DNA of 64,000 nucleotides. It comes from Acheta domesticus (lineage: Eukaryota > Arthropoda > Insecta > Orthoptera > Gryllidae). The notes under the pieces are model-generated. The model was given only the letters and a program-made list of their open reading frames with translations. It searched no databases and had not been told where the DNA came from. The stretch is taken from positions 138,557,775-138,621,774 of the forward strand of contig JAHLJT010008756.1 of the NCBI GenBank assembly GCA_031308135.1, in the 5' to 3' direction. Shown here piece after piece: positions 11,300 through 21,705 of the stretch. Every line of letters starts with the position of its first letter. Position 1 is the first letter of the stretch. The position numbers and the translations under genes were made by a program.

Positions 11300-13165
11300 T
11301 TTCTGCGTTAATAGAGACCAGAAGGAACTAAACAGATCAAGGCAAGACATCAAAGAAATTTATTTGAGTGGATTCGCAGTAAAAACAATTCACTACGGCA
11401 ATTTACTAAGAAACTACCCCCGTTGGCAACTATTGATGGTAAAAAATACTCCCCAGCGGAAAAAGCTGAAGTGCTAGCTTCCCACTTTGTTGACACATTC
11501 ATCCCAAAGATCCCAAACACATCGAAATTTTGATAATGTTCAATGCTCCCCTAGATAATGTTCCCCACCAAATACAATTCTTATCCCCTAATGAAATAAA
11601 AAAATAATAAAGGATATGTCAAATAAGAAAGCACCAAACACGATCGGATCAACACAATAATTTTTAAAAATCTACCGGAAAAACGCCATTTTTTAAATAT
11701 TTGTAATTCTATATTGAGAACAGAAAATTTTCCTCAAATGTGGAAACACTTAGTCATTCACCCAATATCAAAGCCAAGCAAGAACCACTCAAAAGAAGAA
11801 AATTACAAATCTTTCAGCTTGCTACCGATAATACCAAAAATCTTAGAGAAATGTATACTCATTAGCATGAACAAACATATCAAGAAAACAAACAGTATAC
11901 CACAACACCAGTTTGACTTTAAATCACAATACTCTACCACACATTAACTACTAAGGCTTACGGAACACATTCACATTGCGTTCCAAAAGGGACAACATAC
12001 CATCGCTGGATTCTTAGACATCTCGCAAGCTTTACACAGAATAGGGCATCCAGATCTCTATTTTAAAATAATTTCAATAGATACACCCAAATATCTAGTT
12101 TCTTCTATTTTCAGCTGTATCACAAATATAACAGTTTCAGAATCAGTCGGAGGCCACTGTTCTAATGCAAGGAAAATTACTGTTGGGGTTCCCCAAGGTT
12201 CACCACTTTCCCCCTTGTTGTTCAATATATACACTGCAGATATTCCTACTTCAGCACAAATAAGTACTGCTCAATTTGCCGGTGACACAGCACCCTACAT
12301 CTCGCGAAACTTTTTAACAACTCTCCAAACACATCTTCAAAATCACTTCAATTTACTTGCAAATTGGGCTAATATTTGGAAAATAAAGTTGAACCCAACA
12401 AAATCTGTAGCAAAAATATTCACATTAAAACCATTCACACACCCTCTTCTGTTATTCATAAATAACGACACCATCAATTAAACACCAACAAATAAAACAA
12501 CAAAATACTTGGGCTTAAACTTCGATATTCGACTCTACTGGAAGATACATGCAGAGGTAAAAACTTAGCAAGCCAAAACTAAACTAATTCACTTGAGACC
12601 CTTACTGAATCAACACAGTCAACTCTCTACATCTAATGCCTATCTATTACTCTACAAAGCAATAATTCTGCCGACACTACTATACGCTTGTCCAATGTGG
12701 ACCAATGCTGCCAATACCAACCTAAACAAAATGCAAGTGATCCAAAATATATTCTTAACATTAATTACAAAAGCACCGTGATTCATGAGTCTTCATCAAC
12801 TGCATAATGATTTAAATATAAACACAATAAAAAACAAATGCCCTATCTCGCACATAATTTTTACACAATCCTTCCCCAAATACAAGCAGCATCTTTCTAT
12901 AAACTAGGCAAAAACTCCACTTATCAAACGCAAACTAATAATAGATATAGCCTTTATTCATTCTAAAAAATGTTCACAAACCTAGAATAATAGCAAACTG
13001 AGGTGCTTCCTGCTTCCTCTCCCGTTATATTTTTTATATTATTTTTATATATTTGTAATGTGTATAGTTTTCAGTTAAAGTTAGCATACATTAGGACTAT
13101 CACACATTTGCATGGTTAATATGTAAATTGAATAATATATAATAAACCAAAGATAAAATTGCAAT
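11300..13165 (+). mobile_element. Jockey-type non-LTR retrotransposon, 5'-truncated and decayed
   Basis: A region of about 1.9 kb carries reverse transcriptase coding remnants (see the pseudogene entry), followed by about 300 bp of AT-rich 3' UTR ending near 13165 in 'aataaaaaagc', a degraded poly(A) tail. The amino-terminal half (ORF1 and endonuclease) is missing, which fits 5' truncation during target-primed reverse transcription. Family placement rests on reverse transcriptase motif order and wording, which match insect Jockey-clade elements. Confidence 0.8.
11342..12850 (+). pseudogene. Jockey-clade reverse transcriptase, inactive
   Basis: One reading frame (11714, 12215 and 12593 are in phase) gives reverse transcriptase blocks in order: 'ENYKSFSLLP' at 11801; 'DFKSQYSTTH' ending at a stop at 11945; 'GFLDISQALHRIGHPDL' near 12005; 'GVPQGSPLSPLLFNIY' from 12185; 'FAGDTA' from 12275; 'TKYLGLNFD' near 12501; and the thumb region 'LLYACPMWTNAA' near 12681. 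The catalytic FADD box reads FAGD, losing one metal-binding aspartate. In-frame stops at 11945, 12479, 12568 and 12779 and a frameshift near 11640 make it non-functional. The segment 11342-11530 encodes the linker upstream of the reverse transcriptase. Confidence 0.85.
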
Positions 13166-13595
13166 AAAAAAGCAAGCATTTTAGACCCATGACCTCTTAA
13201 ACTTATCGTACTTTTCTGATTATGTACTAGAAGCATTTATGAATTCAATGAACATTTATTTTCAACTTTTGACAACTTGCATTCGTTTTTAGAGACTTAT
13301 TTGTATTAAAAACAAAAGAAGCTTATTTGCCACACGATCTGATATATTTTAACAATGATCTAGAAAATTCAAAAAAATGAAATTTAATCCTCAACAATTA
13401 TACTGGTGTTAGGTCCTCAAAAACATTTAAGATTTATTTTTTCGAAAATTCTCTCAGAATGTTCCCAATCAGTATACCGAGACGCTTCAAATGAGCACTT
13501 CATTTACCCCGATGATGGGATTGAAGAGGTTAACAGTGAGTGATAGACGGATGAAGGGATACATGTAGGCTACTCGATTATTAGTAGGTATAGGA
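13166..13595. other. AT-rich intergenic DNA between LINE and MITE
   Basis: AT-rich sequence with no ORF or repeat signature I can name. It ends at the TTAA preceding the piggyBac-like element. Confidence 0.4.
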
Positions 13596-13599
13596 TTAA

Positions 13600-14203
13600 C
13601 CCGACAACGGGTGGGTGAGAAAATGCAATACGATGGGTTGGGTCTGAGAGACCCGTTTCAAAAACAAGAATTACTTAGCAAATATTTTGTATATATCATT
13701 GTTAGAGGACTTCACTACGTTAGTTTGATATAAAAGAAAACATTTGTGTTAATATATTATGCATTTTTTTATTCTTATAAAAAACATTCGATAAATTTAA
13801 GAAGGATCACAATGAGGCTTCCCTATATTGTAGTACTTTCACTGGAAATTTCGGCACATTTCTGGCATTATAATTCAATTTGACTTTAGTTATACGTAAT
13901 ACTACACAAAAATTACATAATTATCTATAAAGCAATAATAAATAATTTTAATAATACTAATAATGCTACTCGACTACAGTTCCACGAACGGATGGGTAGG
14001 GCCCGAGAGACCCAAACAGGAAACAAATAATTCAGATAATCACTTATACAACGTATACGGTAACAACTATCACACTGAACGCTTCATTTGCGAATAAAAG
14101 AAAGGTAGAGAGAGGAACTGGCTTCTGGTATTATCTCTTATCTGATTGGGTGAAGTTTATATTACGTTCTGGATCCCACAGACCCAACCCATCCGTTGCC
14201 GGG
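13600..14203. mobile_element. piggyBac-like non-autonomous element (TTAA target)
   Basis: The element begins CCCGACAACGGGTGGGT (13600) and its reverse-complemented right end begins CCCGGCAACGGATGGGT. It is flanked on both sides by TTAA (13596-13599 and 14204-14207). Insertion at TTAA with CCC-starting ends is diagnostic of the piggyBac superfamily. At 604 bp with no transposase ORF it is a MITE-like derivative. A subterminal phrase 'gggttgggtctgagagaccc' (13634) recurs in altered form near 13991 ('ggtagggcccgagagaccc') and, reversed, near the right end. Confidence 0.85.
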
Positions 14204-14224
14204 TTAATACATTACATAAGACAA

Positions 14225-14730
14225 AAAACCTGTGATGCTGGGCTGCTCTCCACCGGATTTCGTGGCTCGAGGAATATTGTCCCCTTCAGGACTCGACGCA
14301 GTGTTCTGCAGTAGCGGCAACTGCAACGCGGGAGCAAACGACGAGCTCAGCCGGCTACAGCGCAACGGGGGGGGGGGAAGAATAGCACCCTCCACCTGCC
14401 GAGGAAAAGCACCCCTGACCGCGCACGCACCCCTATAATTTCGGGAAACTGTTAACGCACTGCTGTAACAAGAGATGGATGGCCTCTAGATTACACGATT
14501 TTAGCTCCGGGCAGGAAATTTCGCTACTCGGCCCCAGCGGGCGATGCGAGCCCCAGATAGCCGGGGTGCATGGCATTATCACTCGCTGCGGTGCACTTAA
14601 TACCTCGGTTCCCAGGAAGCGGCGCAGGTGGAGCGAATGTGAGACGCGTCGGGGATGGCAGCGGTGTCTATGAGCATCTAACCACACACTGTCGCACACG
14701 TTCGCTTTCATGCGAACAACGGACACTCTC
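14225..14730. promoter_or_regulatory. GC/CpG-rich island, possibly regulatory
   Basis: GC-rich block with a poly-G run near 14368 and frequent CpG. Short overlapping ORFs on both strands (63-97 codons) have no recognisable product. AT-rich cores in GC flanks follow to about 14830 (for example 'aatatttattcccc' near 14750). A promoter or enhancer role is inference from composition only. Confidence 0.25.
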
Positions 14731-15639
14731 TATTCAAATGGTTAGCGCCGGAATATTTATTCCCCTCTTCGGGCGGATGTTAACCGGGCAAGAGATCCCC
14801 TATTATCTGCCGCATATGTTTAGCTTCTGAGGGATTGTTTGGAAATAAATTATAGTCATTATGTGGTTAATTCTTTGATTCTAAACACTGTTTTAGGGGT
14901 GTAATCAAGAATATCTGATAAAACAACCCTATGAGCATTTTGTGAATAAATATGTCACTTTTATGAAAGTTAATAGCATTCATGCTAACACGCTTGTGAG
15001 ATCTATCGCTAAAATAATGGTTTCAGGTGAATGTCGAGAATGTTTGAAGACCACTCACTTACTAGGAAAAAAATGCATGAAAATTTACAATGGAACAGAA
15101 ATCATAATCTGAAGACAAGCATTTTGGTGCAGGAACCTTACTACCGATTCCTACCAAGACCTTTACGAATACTTGTGTTCCGTCACTTTAAAAATAGGAA
15201 GTCACAAGGGTGATATTCATATTAATAGAATTGATGGTGATGTAGATACCATCTAATAATAAATAAATAAAAGGTGTTGTCCGGTATCAAATATAGTATA
15301 TTTAAGATTAAGATCTTTTCAATAGCATAGCTATCATCATCTAGATCTTGCAGCATCTGCGCGGAAAACGAAGTCATGGTGATATTAAGAAAAAAATTGA
15401 AAATAACGATGAAATTATTGCCCATTAACGACGTACAGTATTTCCTTGTGGATCAGAGCTGAATAGAAACGATAGAGAATGAATCGATGCATTTCATCGA
15501 CAGGTTATGAAAATCATACTTATTTTGTTATCCTAAAAAAAACTTTGAAATAAATAGGAAACAAATAACTTGAAATATAATATTCCATGGCATTATATGT
15601 AAAGCAATTTTATAAATTTTCTCATGCCATTTTACTTCC
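14731..15639. other. AT-rich intergenic DNA
   Basis: No gene or repeat recognised. Frames are below 70 codons and lack motifs. Confidence 0.4.
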
Positions 15640-16500
15640 TTGCCCTTACAGAGAGTATTGTAATAGTGCGGCGGAAATTGGCGAATTTTCGACAGAAAAA
15701 CTATCATTGCCGGGCCCTGGTAACGAGAAAGAGGATGTATCTTATTACTGTATGCATAAACTACTCTAACACATTTGTAGTCCATTTGTCTGCCCGCGCT
15801 ACTGTCTGTGCAGTCAACGCTAGCTGCTAGACTGTTCAGACGACTTTCTCAAAAATTGATAGTTTCTGATCGATCTAAACGAAATGAGACAGCGATGTTT
15901 TGGTTTGAAGAGTACTTTACATTTAGCACCAAGTTTAAAAATTTTCTCAAAAGTAGGTTCATATATTTTTATTTTTAAAATAAATATTTTTTGTGAATTA
16001 AATATGTTGTTCAAAAGCAAATGTTAAAATAAGGTCATGCACAGTGTTTCAAAAATATAGGTAATTTTCACCTATTTTGGGGAGAAATATACATAATTTT
16101 TAAGCAATATTTTTCGTAAAAAACGGCTCAAAATATTTTCTTTAATTTTTTACTAGTACAAAGCAAAAGATGGTAAAATATTTTGGAGATATCAGTATTT
16201 TCGAAAACTGTAATTACTATTGCAAACTGTAATTAATACTATTGCAAAAATACAATATTGATGGTAGATATCTTCTGTTAACAATGCTATCTTTTAAAAA
16301 TTGCATATTTAAAAGCCACGTAATTTTTTTTTAAAAATGTAGTTTTCACACAATTTTTGCTTAGAGTAATCGATTTATGATTTTTTTCTCAAAAACTTTT
16401 TCAAATATTTTCACGGATAGAGAAAAGAACGCTTAAAAATGGCGCAGGTCTAATTTTCGTGACATACTCCGAATTTTGGAAAATTGCAAACGTTAGAAAT
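15640..16500 (-). repeat. Family X AT-rich interspersed repeat, minus strand
   Basis: Read on the minus strand it carries the X anchors: 'gccgggccctggtaacgag' near 15710 is the reverse complement of the 61106 phrase, the acagac/cagt tract near 15790-15825, and 'cgtaaaaaacggctc' near 16113, which matches the 'ggagccgttttt' module elsewhere. A second module-like block ('tttctcaaaaactttttcaa') lies near 16384. Divergence is high. Confidence 0.5.
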
Positions 16501-17379
16501 AATTCAAGAAAGTGCATACTGTTGTGACACCACTAATTTTTAGGGTTGAAATTAATTATTATCACATTTATTGTTCCTCAGTTTCTGTTATTCAGGAACA
16601 TTCTTGGTCTTAATTATGAGGAACATATTTTTGAAATTTCATGGATTTATTACACCATTTTTCTAATTCGTACATCGCAGTACATTCGTACAGGAATTGA
16701 AGTGCGATTGTTCATTCGTACAGCAATGTACGAATTACAATAATGGTGTAATAAATGTAATAGTTTTTGAAAATGTGTTCGTCATAAATGCGGCCAAGAA
16801 AGTTTCTAAAATGAATTATGCTTTCTTTCTAGAATACACAAAAAGCGTGCAAATGTACATGTTTATAAATGAAAATGTGATCGAAGATTACAATGCTGAT
16901 TGTTTACTTTTTTTCTAAAAATATCAAGTTCTACACAAAATAACCAGCTAATGAGTTCAACAATCACGAAAAATAATCAAGTGGAAACTTACCATACACT
17001 CCACAGTTTAGTTCTTGAATACTGTTCGGGATGCTTCTTACACAAGACGAACGGAATATCGGGGTGCTATAAAAACAACATTTAAGAGTTGATATTTACA
17101 GGAGGTGGAACAACTCGTTTTAGAGATGAAGTTTAGCGCTGGCAAGACACTAACCCGGCCATGCTAGTAAGACCCGGCTGAGCAGACAAGCACGGCAACT
17201 GGGCCAATGCCACGGATGTGGTGATGTTGGTGAGGGGGAGGCGTTGCTAGGTGGCGACTGCTACACTTCCTGTAAATATCAAGTCTTAAGTGTTGGTTTT
17301 ATAGCACTCCGATATTCCGTTCGTTTTGTGTGTTGCTCCTTTGATTTAGCTTGTGTTTCCAGGCCTATCAACTGCCAAA
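16501..17379. other. AT-rich intergenic DNA
   Basis: Frames at 16546-16743, 16697-16918 and 16900-17085 are short and overlapping with no recognisable domain. An 'attcgtacag' phrase is repeated with variation around 16666-16735. Confidence 0.4.
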
Positions 17380-17705
17380 GCCAATTGAGATTTGCTCGAA
17401 ATTCCCGACTTGTTTCTCGACGTGTGTGGTAGTGTAGTGCATGTAAGTGTGTGTGTGTGTGTAAGGAAAGATAAGGAGAGAATGATGAAGGAAATATGTG
17501 TCCCGTTTGTTAGGGTACTGCTCCGGCATTGGCCTGGTGTTGATCGGAGAAACCATGGATCAGAGCAGTCGTCCAATAGAATTCTCCGCCAGACAGACAC
17601 AGGTTTCGGCGTTGCTGTGTTGCTGCGGTCGTAAATCCGCCTTTGCCGGGCTGAATCCCTAGGATCTGCCGACCAGAGACACTCCAGTAGTAATTTGTAC
17701 CATGA
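17380..17705 (-). mobile_element. SINE-A copy, minus strand, 3' truncated
   Basis: Runs from 'cgacgtgtgtggtagtgtag' near 17418 through a (GT)n stretch, 'ggcattggcctggtgttgat' near 17525 and 'ggagaaaccatgg' to the degenerate tRNA-like head at about 17640-17705. It matches the SINE-A consensus inferred from the copies at 36.8 and 46.4 kb but lacks the distal tail. Divergence is substantial. Confidence 0.7.
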
Positions 17706-17717
17706 CAGCCTGTGCTG

Positions 17718-17998
17718 ACAGGTATGATGGTGGTGAAGATGGTAGAGGTGGTAGTGGTGGTGATGTTGGACCGACGGGGTGGTTGAAGTGGTGGTTGTGG
17801 TTGAGGTGGCAGTGGTGATGCTGCGTTGTCCGGAGGGGGTGGTGTTGGTGTTGGTGGTGTATGAGATAGTGTTAATGGTGACGTTGGTTTGGAGGTGGTG
17901 GTTGAGGTGGCAATGGTGATGTTGGAATAGAGATGGTGGTTGAATTGTTGTTGTTGGTGGTGATGGTGGTGATGGGGTGGTTGTGTAACGGCAGGTGA
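17718..17998. repeat. Imperfect TGG-rich trinucleotide tract
   Basis: About 280 bp dominated by GGT/TGG triplets ('tggtggtgatggtggtgatg' type). It opens a minus-strand frame of 367 codons (17346-18449) whose product is a histidine/threonine/serine-rich low-complexity string. The ORF is a by-product of the tract and is not evidence of a gene. Confidence 0.8.
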
Positions 17999-18375
17999 AG
18001 TGAGAATGGTGTTCGTTGTGACGGCAGAGTGTGCAGTGGGGACTGCGGCTGGAGAGCAAGCCGCTAGGGCTATGGGGTGGGAGATGAGAGTGACTGGCAG
18101 AAAAAGGATTCAGAAGAAGCTGAATGAAGTAGTGGGAACTAATGAAGATGAACAGTTTCTTAAATCCCTGTTCCAGATTCTGAAGGACTACCATGATTTC
18201 TGCGCTGCATATTTGCGCTGAATTTGCCCACCAACAGTGCGTCAAACAATGTAAGAGCAGTGCGTTAAAGAATGTAAAATGTAGATTTCGCTGCGAAGAA
18301 AGCAGGTAGGCACTCTGGCAATCCACAATACTCGTACAGGTTACTCTGAAATACGATTTCTTCGTAAACCACGGG

Positions 18376-18590
18376 TCGAAGGCTGTAGATACCATCTCTT
18401 TTCTCCACCGGACAAGGGTATTGTTTCTCATGCATTCTATAGAATACATACATTTTATTTACAAACATTTTTGAACCTTCTATCACAAATTTGAAGGGTA
18501 TCCCCACACCGCAGCATGGGTTGTGAGTAGTTGTGATCGTGTATTAAGCTATTTTCGCTTTCACAAGCAAGATTTACGAACAGCTCCATG
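18376..18590. repeat. Repeat Z, copy 1
   Basis: Shares an extended similarity with 21474-21705: 'aaggctgtagata' near 18389, 'ttctatagaatac', 'tttttgaaccttctat', 'aatttgaagggtatcccc' near 18487, 'cacaccgcagca', and 'tatttcgctttcacaagc'. Class unknown. The 18-bp 'aatttgaagggtatcccc' block is identical in the two copies. Confidence 0.75.
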
Positions 18591-19007
18591 TTCGCACAGG
18601 TCCAAGTAATTATTGCTGTAAGCACTTCGTTTCTGCAACTCTTCTACCATTCCCAGGCACCGCGACAGTTTCAATCACCGCAGTCATGGGCACAAAAGTC
18701 TTGTTGCCGCACTTGTCTCTAGCAACTATGATCATTTGATCATGTCCTACAGATTATAATATGTCGTGATGAAGATGACAACGATGATGACTTTAGCAGA
18801 AATGGCAGTGATTGAGGGTTTGAGCATTTTTTTTCGGCTGCTTAAACTGGCCATTAGCCTTTTCAGTAGTGGATGGCACATTCTTGAAAGTGGCGGAGTT
18901 CCCACATGCTGGAAAGTGAAATCCGCCCAGGCTTCTCTCCAGCGAGGCACCGCCTCTACCGTCTCTCACCGCCGCACAAGCTCCAACGCCAGACATGTGA
19001 ATTGAAT
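18591..19007. other. Intergenic DNA, nothing recognised
   Basis: Mixed composition with short overlapping frames on both strands (67-79 codons) and no identifiable domain, RNA gene or repeat. Confidence 0.4.
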
Positions 19008-19325
19008 TGAATTGATGCCTTATTTACGGAGAAAGACACAGGCCATTAGGCCTGCTCTTCCGTCATTTTGCTTCTCACTTTCACCAACTAGCGGAGAAAG
19101 AAGGTGTTATCTCGGGCGACGAAACAGCCGATTTGAATTTAGATCAGAGGCTTCACTTAGGCTTGCGAATCTTTTACTTGCAGTAAACCTACTAACATGG
19201 GACAGCCGGCTTTACTTCCCCTCCGTACGAAGGATTTTTTCAGGCTTCGATAGGGTTTGAACCCGCAAACCGGGGTATATCAGTCCGACCCCCTAACTCA
19301 TATATGTGCGGTGGCTGCGAGGCGA
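19008..19325 (-). mobile_element. tRNA-derived SINE (family E), minus strand
   Basis: On the minus strand a tRNA-like head (19240-19325) has box B 'GGGTTCAAACCC' (complement of 19256-19267) and a box A-like 'TGAGTTAGGGG'. A body of about 220 bp follows, and the element ends near 19008 in a short tandem tail seen on the plus strand as 'tgaattgaattgaattga'. A head, body and short tandem tail fit a SINE. I see only one copy here. Confidence 0.65.
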
Positions 19326-19593
19326 ATGCCGAACACGGGCCACCGTGTGTTGGCGAGGCGTTGCAGAGGCCGTGGTCATGCTGGGCGGCGGCGGCAGGTG
19401 GCGGGTGGGCGCGTGTGGGCGGGGCGGGGCGGGGCGGGGCGCGCAGCTGGCGCTAGGAGCGCGTAAAGTTCAACGCATCCCCCGCGGCGGCGGCGGCGGC
19501 GCGCGGGGTCAACCGCCGCGCAAGGCCAGCACTCCTCGCCCCCTCCCCCGCCCCCACCCTCCCCCTCGCACCAGCGCCTGGGAGAGCTCTCGC
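19326..19593. promoter_or_regulatory. GC/CpG-rich island with GGGGC repeats
   Basis: Very GC-rich, including 'ggggcggggcggggcgggg' near 19420, a (GGC)n run near 19486-19501 and a C-rich stretch to about 19565. GGGGCGGGG motifs are Sp1/KLF-type binding sites and potential G-quadruplexes. No exon is recognisable; the ORFs are Arg/Gly/Pro-rich strings in several frames. Confidence 0.3.
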
Positions 19594-20033
19594 ACAGCGG
19601 TTGTTATCGCTTCGGCCTCTCCCACATAGATAAATGAATTCATCGATTGATTGGCGATCCAGAGCGCGTCAACAGTTCTGGTCATTAGACCCGTAAGTGT
19701 GGTGTATGTTTTAAGGCGTCGGGGCTTGAACTCCACGACCTTCCTGTCATTAGGCCTGTAAGTGTAGTGCATGCTTTTATCACAGGAGGTGGCTGTGATC
19801 TTGCACCGCCTGCCTCGGTTGGCTCATACAGCGGTTGTTATCGCTTCAGCCTCTCCCACTGCGGGATAGATTCATGCACTGATTGGTGATCCCGGGCGCG
19901 TCAGATCATTCGACTCGTACGTGTAGTGCATGGTTTTAATGTGTCGGTACTTGAACTCTACGATCTCCCTGTCATTAGACCTGTAAGTGTAGTGCATGCT
20001 TTTATCACAGGAGGTGGCGGCGATCCTCCTGCC
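19594..20033. repeat. ~234-bp tandem duplication including SINE-A tail
   Basis: The block starting 'acagcggttgttatcgcttc' at 19594 recurs at 19828. Both copies continue through a SINE-A tail, 'gtcattagacc' and 'gcatgcttttatcacaggag'. The offset falls from 234 bp to 225 bp along the block because of small indels. The unit contains non-SINE flank plus part of SINE-A, so it is a segmental duplication after SINE insertion. Confidence 0.75.
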
Positions 20034-20440
20034 TCTGGATGGCGGGATCCTTTACCGACCTACGACGGCTTGCAGGAATTTTCCCAACCCAGTATCTCCC
20101 ACCAGCGAGACTCCACCACAGCCGGGACAAGCTCTAAGCTCCGGACCCGTCTCTCGGCTGGGTGTGGAAATGTTGTGCATGTAAGTAAGGGGTGAGGATA
20201 GGACAAAGAAGAGCTAGCGGTTCGTGGCCCGTTTGTTAGTGTACTGCCCCAGCATTCGCCTTTGGCTGATTTGAGAAACCACGGAAAACTACCGATCAGA
20301 GCCGCCGGCCGCTAATATTCTCCCCCAGGCACCAGCTATATGCGACCTAGCTGACAAACTAGTGTAGAAAATACTCCCACTGTTGAGAATGGAACTCAAG
20401 AACCTCCCAGTCAGAGGCTTTGCAGAGACATCAGTCGACC
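19872..20440 (-). mobile_element. SINE-A copy, minus strand, near full length
   Basis: Starts with the tail-side phrase 'gattggtgatcccgggcgcg' (19881) and runs through 'tctcccaccagcgag' near 20095, 'gggacaagctctaagctcc' near 20123, 'ggggtgaggataggacaa' near 20189, 'ctaccgatcagagc' near 20288 and 'ctcccccaggca' to the tRNA-like head near 20390-20440. About 570 bp, co-linear with the other full copies. Confidence 0.85.
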
Positions 20441-20475
20441 CCCGACAGGGGGATAGAGAAAACTGTTTCACATTC

Positions 20476-20690
20476 AGCCCCTGTCTGGAGGAGAATAGTA
20501 ACAGCCGACTGCTCTGGTGGATATTTTTCCGTGGTTTCTACAATCAATATCAGGCGAATGCCTGAGCAGTACTTTCTCGAACGGGCGACTGACCGCGCGC
20601 GATCTTTCCTTTCTCAGCTTCGTACTCTCTCCCCCCTCGCACGCTTCCATGCACTGCACTAGCGCACACGTCCTGGGACGCGTCGGGCGC
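20476..20690 (+). mobile_element. SINE-A fragment, plus strand
   Basis: Matches the 5' half of SINE-A in the opposite orientation to its left neighbour: 'ctgtctggaggagaatag' (20481), 'ccgtggtttct' near 20529, 'aggcgaatgcctgagcagt' near 20551 and 'gaccgcgcgcgatctttcct' (20590). The two copies lie head to head, about 35 bp apart. Confidence 0.8.
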
Positions 20691-20737
20691 GTGGCACTTG
20701 ACGTGGCTGGCGGTGCCGCGTTTGCGGAGACACCTAG

Positions 20738-20875
20738 AACAGGGCTGTCCAGCTCGTGGCCCATCTATTGTGGCCCGCGAAAGGGTGTTAGTCAAAGCGA
20801 AAATCCCTTTCATCCATGTCGAGCGAGAAAGTTGTGAGCCTAGTACCCCCAACCTGCCGGGGTCAACACCCCTTT
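20738..20875. mobile_element. Possible hAT element end fragment
   Basis: 'CAGGGCTGTCCA' near 20740 followed by 'gtggcccgcgaaag' is similar to the reverse complement of the right end of the hAT element at 24.7-25.1 kb. A weak opposite end 'ggggtcaacacccctt' lies near 20859, but no 8-bp duplication is seen. It is best called a solo end or heavily degraded copy. Confidence 0.4.
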
Positions 20876-21008
20876 TAATGAAAAAATAGTTTAAGTTTAG
20901 ATTTAAGGATATTTTTCTAGTAAATTTAAAAATTCAAAATCATCCCAATATGTAATTACTAGCTGAACGTGGCGTCGTCAACGCTCTGAACTACCGTCGG
21001 TTGTTTGA

Positions 21009-21235
21009 CATCTTTTTTTTCTTTCTTCGTCTTCGTCTTCTTCGTCGTCTTCGTCTTCTTCTTTTTCGACTTCTCCGTCCTCTTATTCTTCGTGTTCATC
21101 TTCTTCTTTTTCGTCTTTTTCTTCGCCATCTTCGTCTTATTCTTCATGGTCGTCTTCCTCTTCGTGGTCTTCTTCGTCGTTGTCTTATTCTTCGTCGTCG
21201 TCGTCTCTCTCTTTCTCTCCGCCGGTATTGGTACT
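21009..21235. repeat. TTC/GTC trinucleotide-rich tract
   Basis: About 225 bp of imperfect CTT/TTC/GTC triplets on the plus strand. Plus frames read as Leu/Arg- or Phe/Val-rich strings that mimic membrane proteins, and the minus frame is Lys/Thr-rich. All are translation artefacts of the repeat. It sits between repeat fragments at 20.94 kb and repeat Y copy 2. Confidence 0.85.
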
Positions 21236-21470
21236 GGAGTTTAATCAGCGCCACCTACATCTAATTAGGTGGCGATGATTTAGTTCACAGCATACTCACG
21301 TAGACGAAAAAAACACGTTTTTGGAAATTTCTTAGAATTTCATGACCGAATCTAAAAACCAATTATCAGTTCCCCATGAGGAGACCGAGACCACACCTTG
21401 TGAGTTTCGTCGGATGCCCGGCAAGTGGTCTAACCGTGAGAGACGGAATCGCAAATCCACACGCACGCAA
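21226..21470 (+). repeat. Repeat Y, copy 2
   Basis: Co-linear with 8812-9075: 'gtactggagttta' (21231), 'cagcatactcac' near 21288, 'aaaaaacacgtttttggaaa' near 21308, 'ttatcagttcccca' near 21363 and 'cacacgcacgca' near 21457. It is followed directly by repeat Z copy 2, so Y and Z may be parts of one larger element. Confidence 0.65.
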
Positions 21471-21473
21471 CCA

Positions 21474-21705
21474 TGGTTCAAAGGCTGTAGATACTCCACA
21501 GAACACGGGTCTTATTTCTGAGGTATTCTATAGAATACAAACATTTTGTATACAAAATAAAATATTTTTGAACCTTCTATAACAAATTTGAAGGGTATCC
21601 CCACACCGCAGCAAGGGTTTGAGAAAAGTTCGTAGTTGTGATCCTGTATAAAGCTATTTTCGCTTTCACAAGCAAGATTTACAAACAGCGCCATGAGTAG
21701 TTTAC
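21474..21705. repeat. Repeat Z, copy 2
   Basis: Extended match to 18376-18590 including 'caaaggctgtagata', 'ttctatagaatacaaac', 'aatttgaagggtatcccc' (21585) and 'cgctttcacaagcaagattt'. Indels of up to about 20 bp separate the copies. No coding potential was recognised. Confidence 0.75.

Noticed and set aside
16200..16255. Local duplication 'aaactgtaatta'
   Set aside because: A short AT-rich repeat of about 12 bp, too small to interpret.
17346..18449. 367-codon minus-strand ORF
   Set aside because: It is opened by the TGG-rich tract and a SINE-A copy. The product is a His/Thr/Ser-rich low-complexity string with no domain and is not supported by codon context.
21001..21264. Leu/Phe-rich ORFs resembling membrane proteins
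   Set aside because: They are artefacts of TTC/CTT/GTC triplets. Hydrophobicity comes from the repeat and there is no start context or conserved motif.
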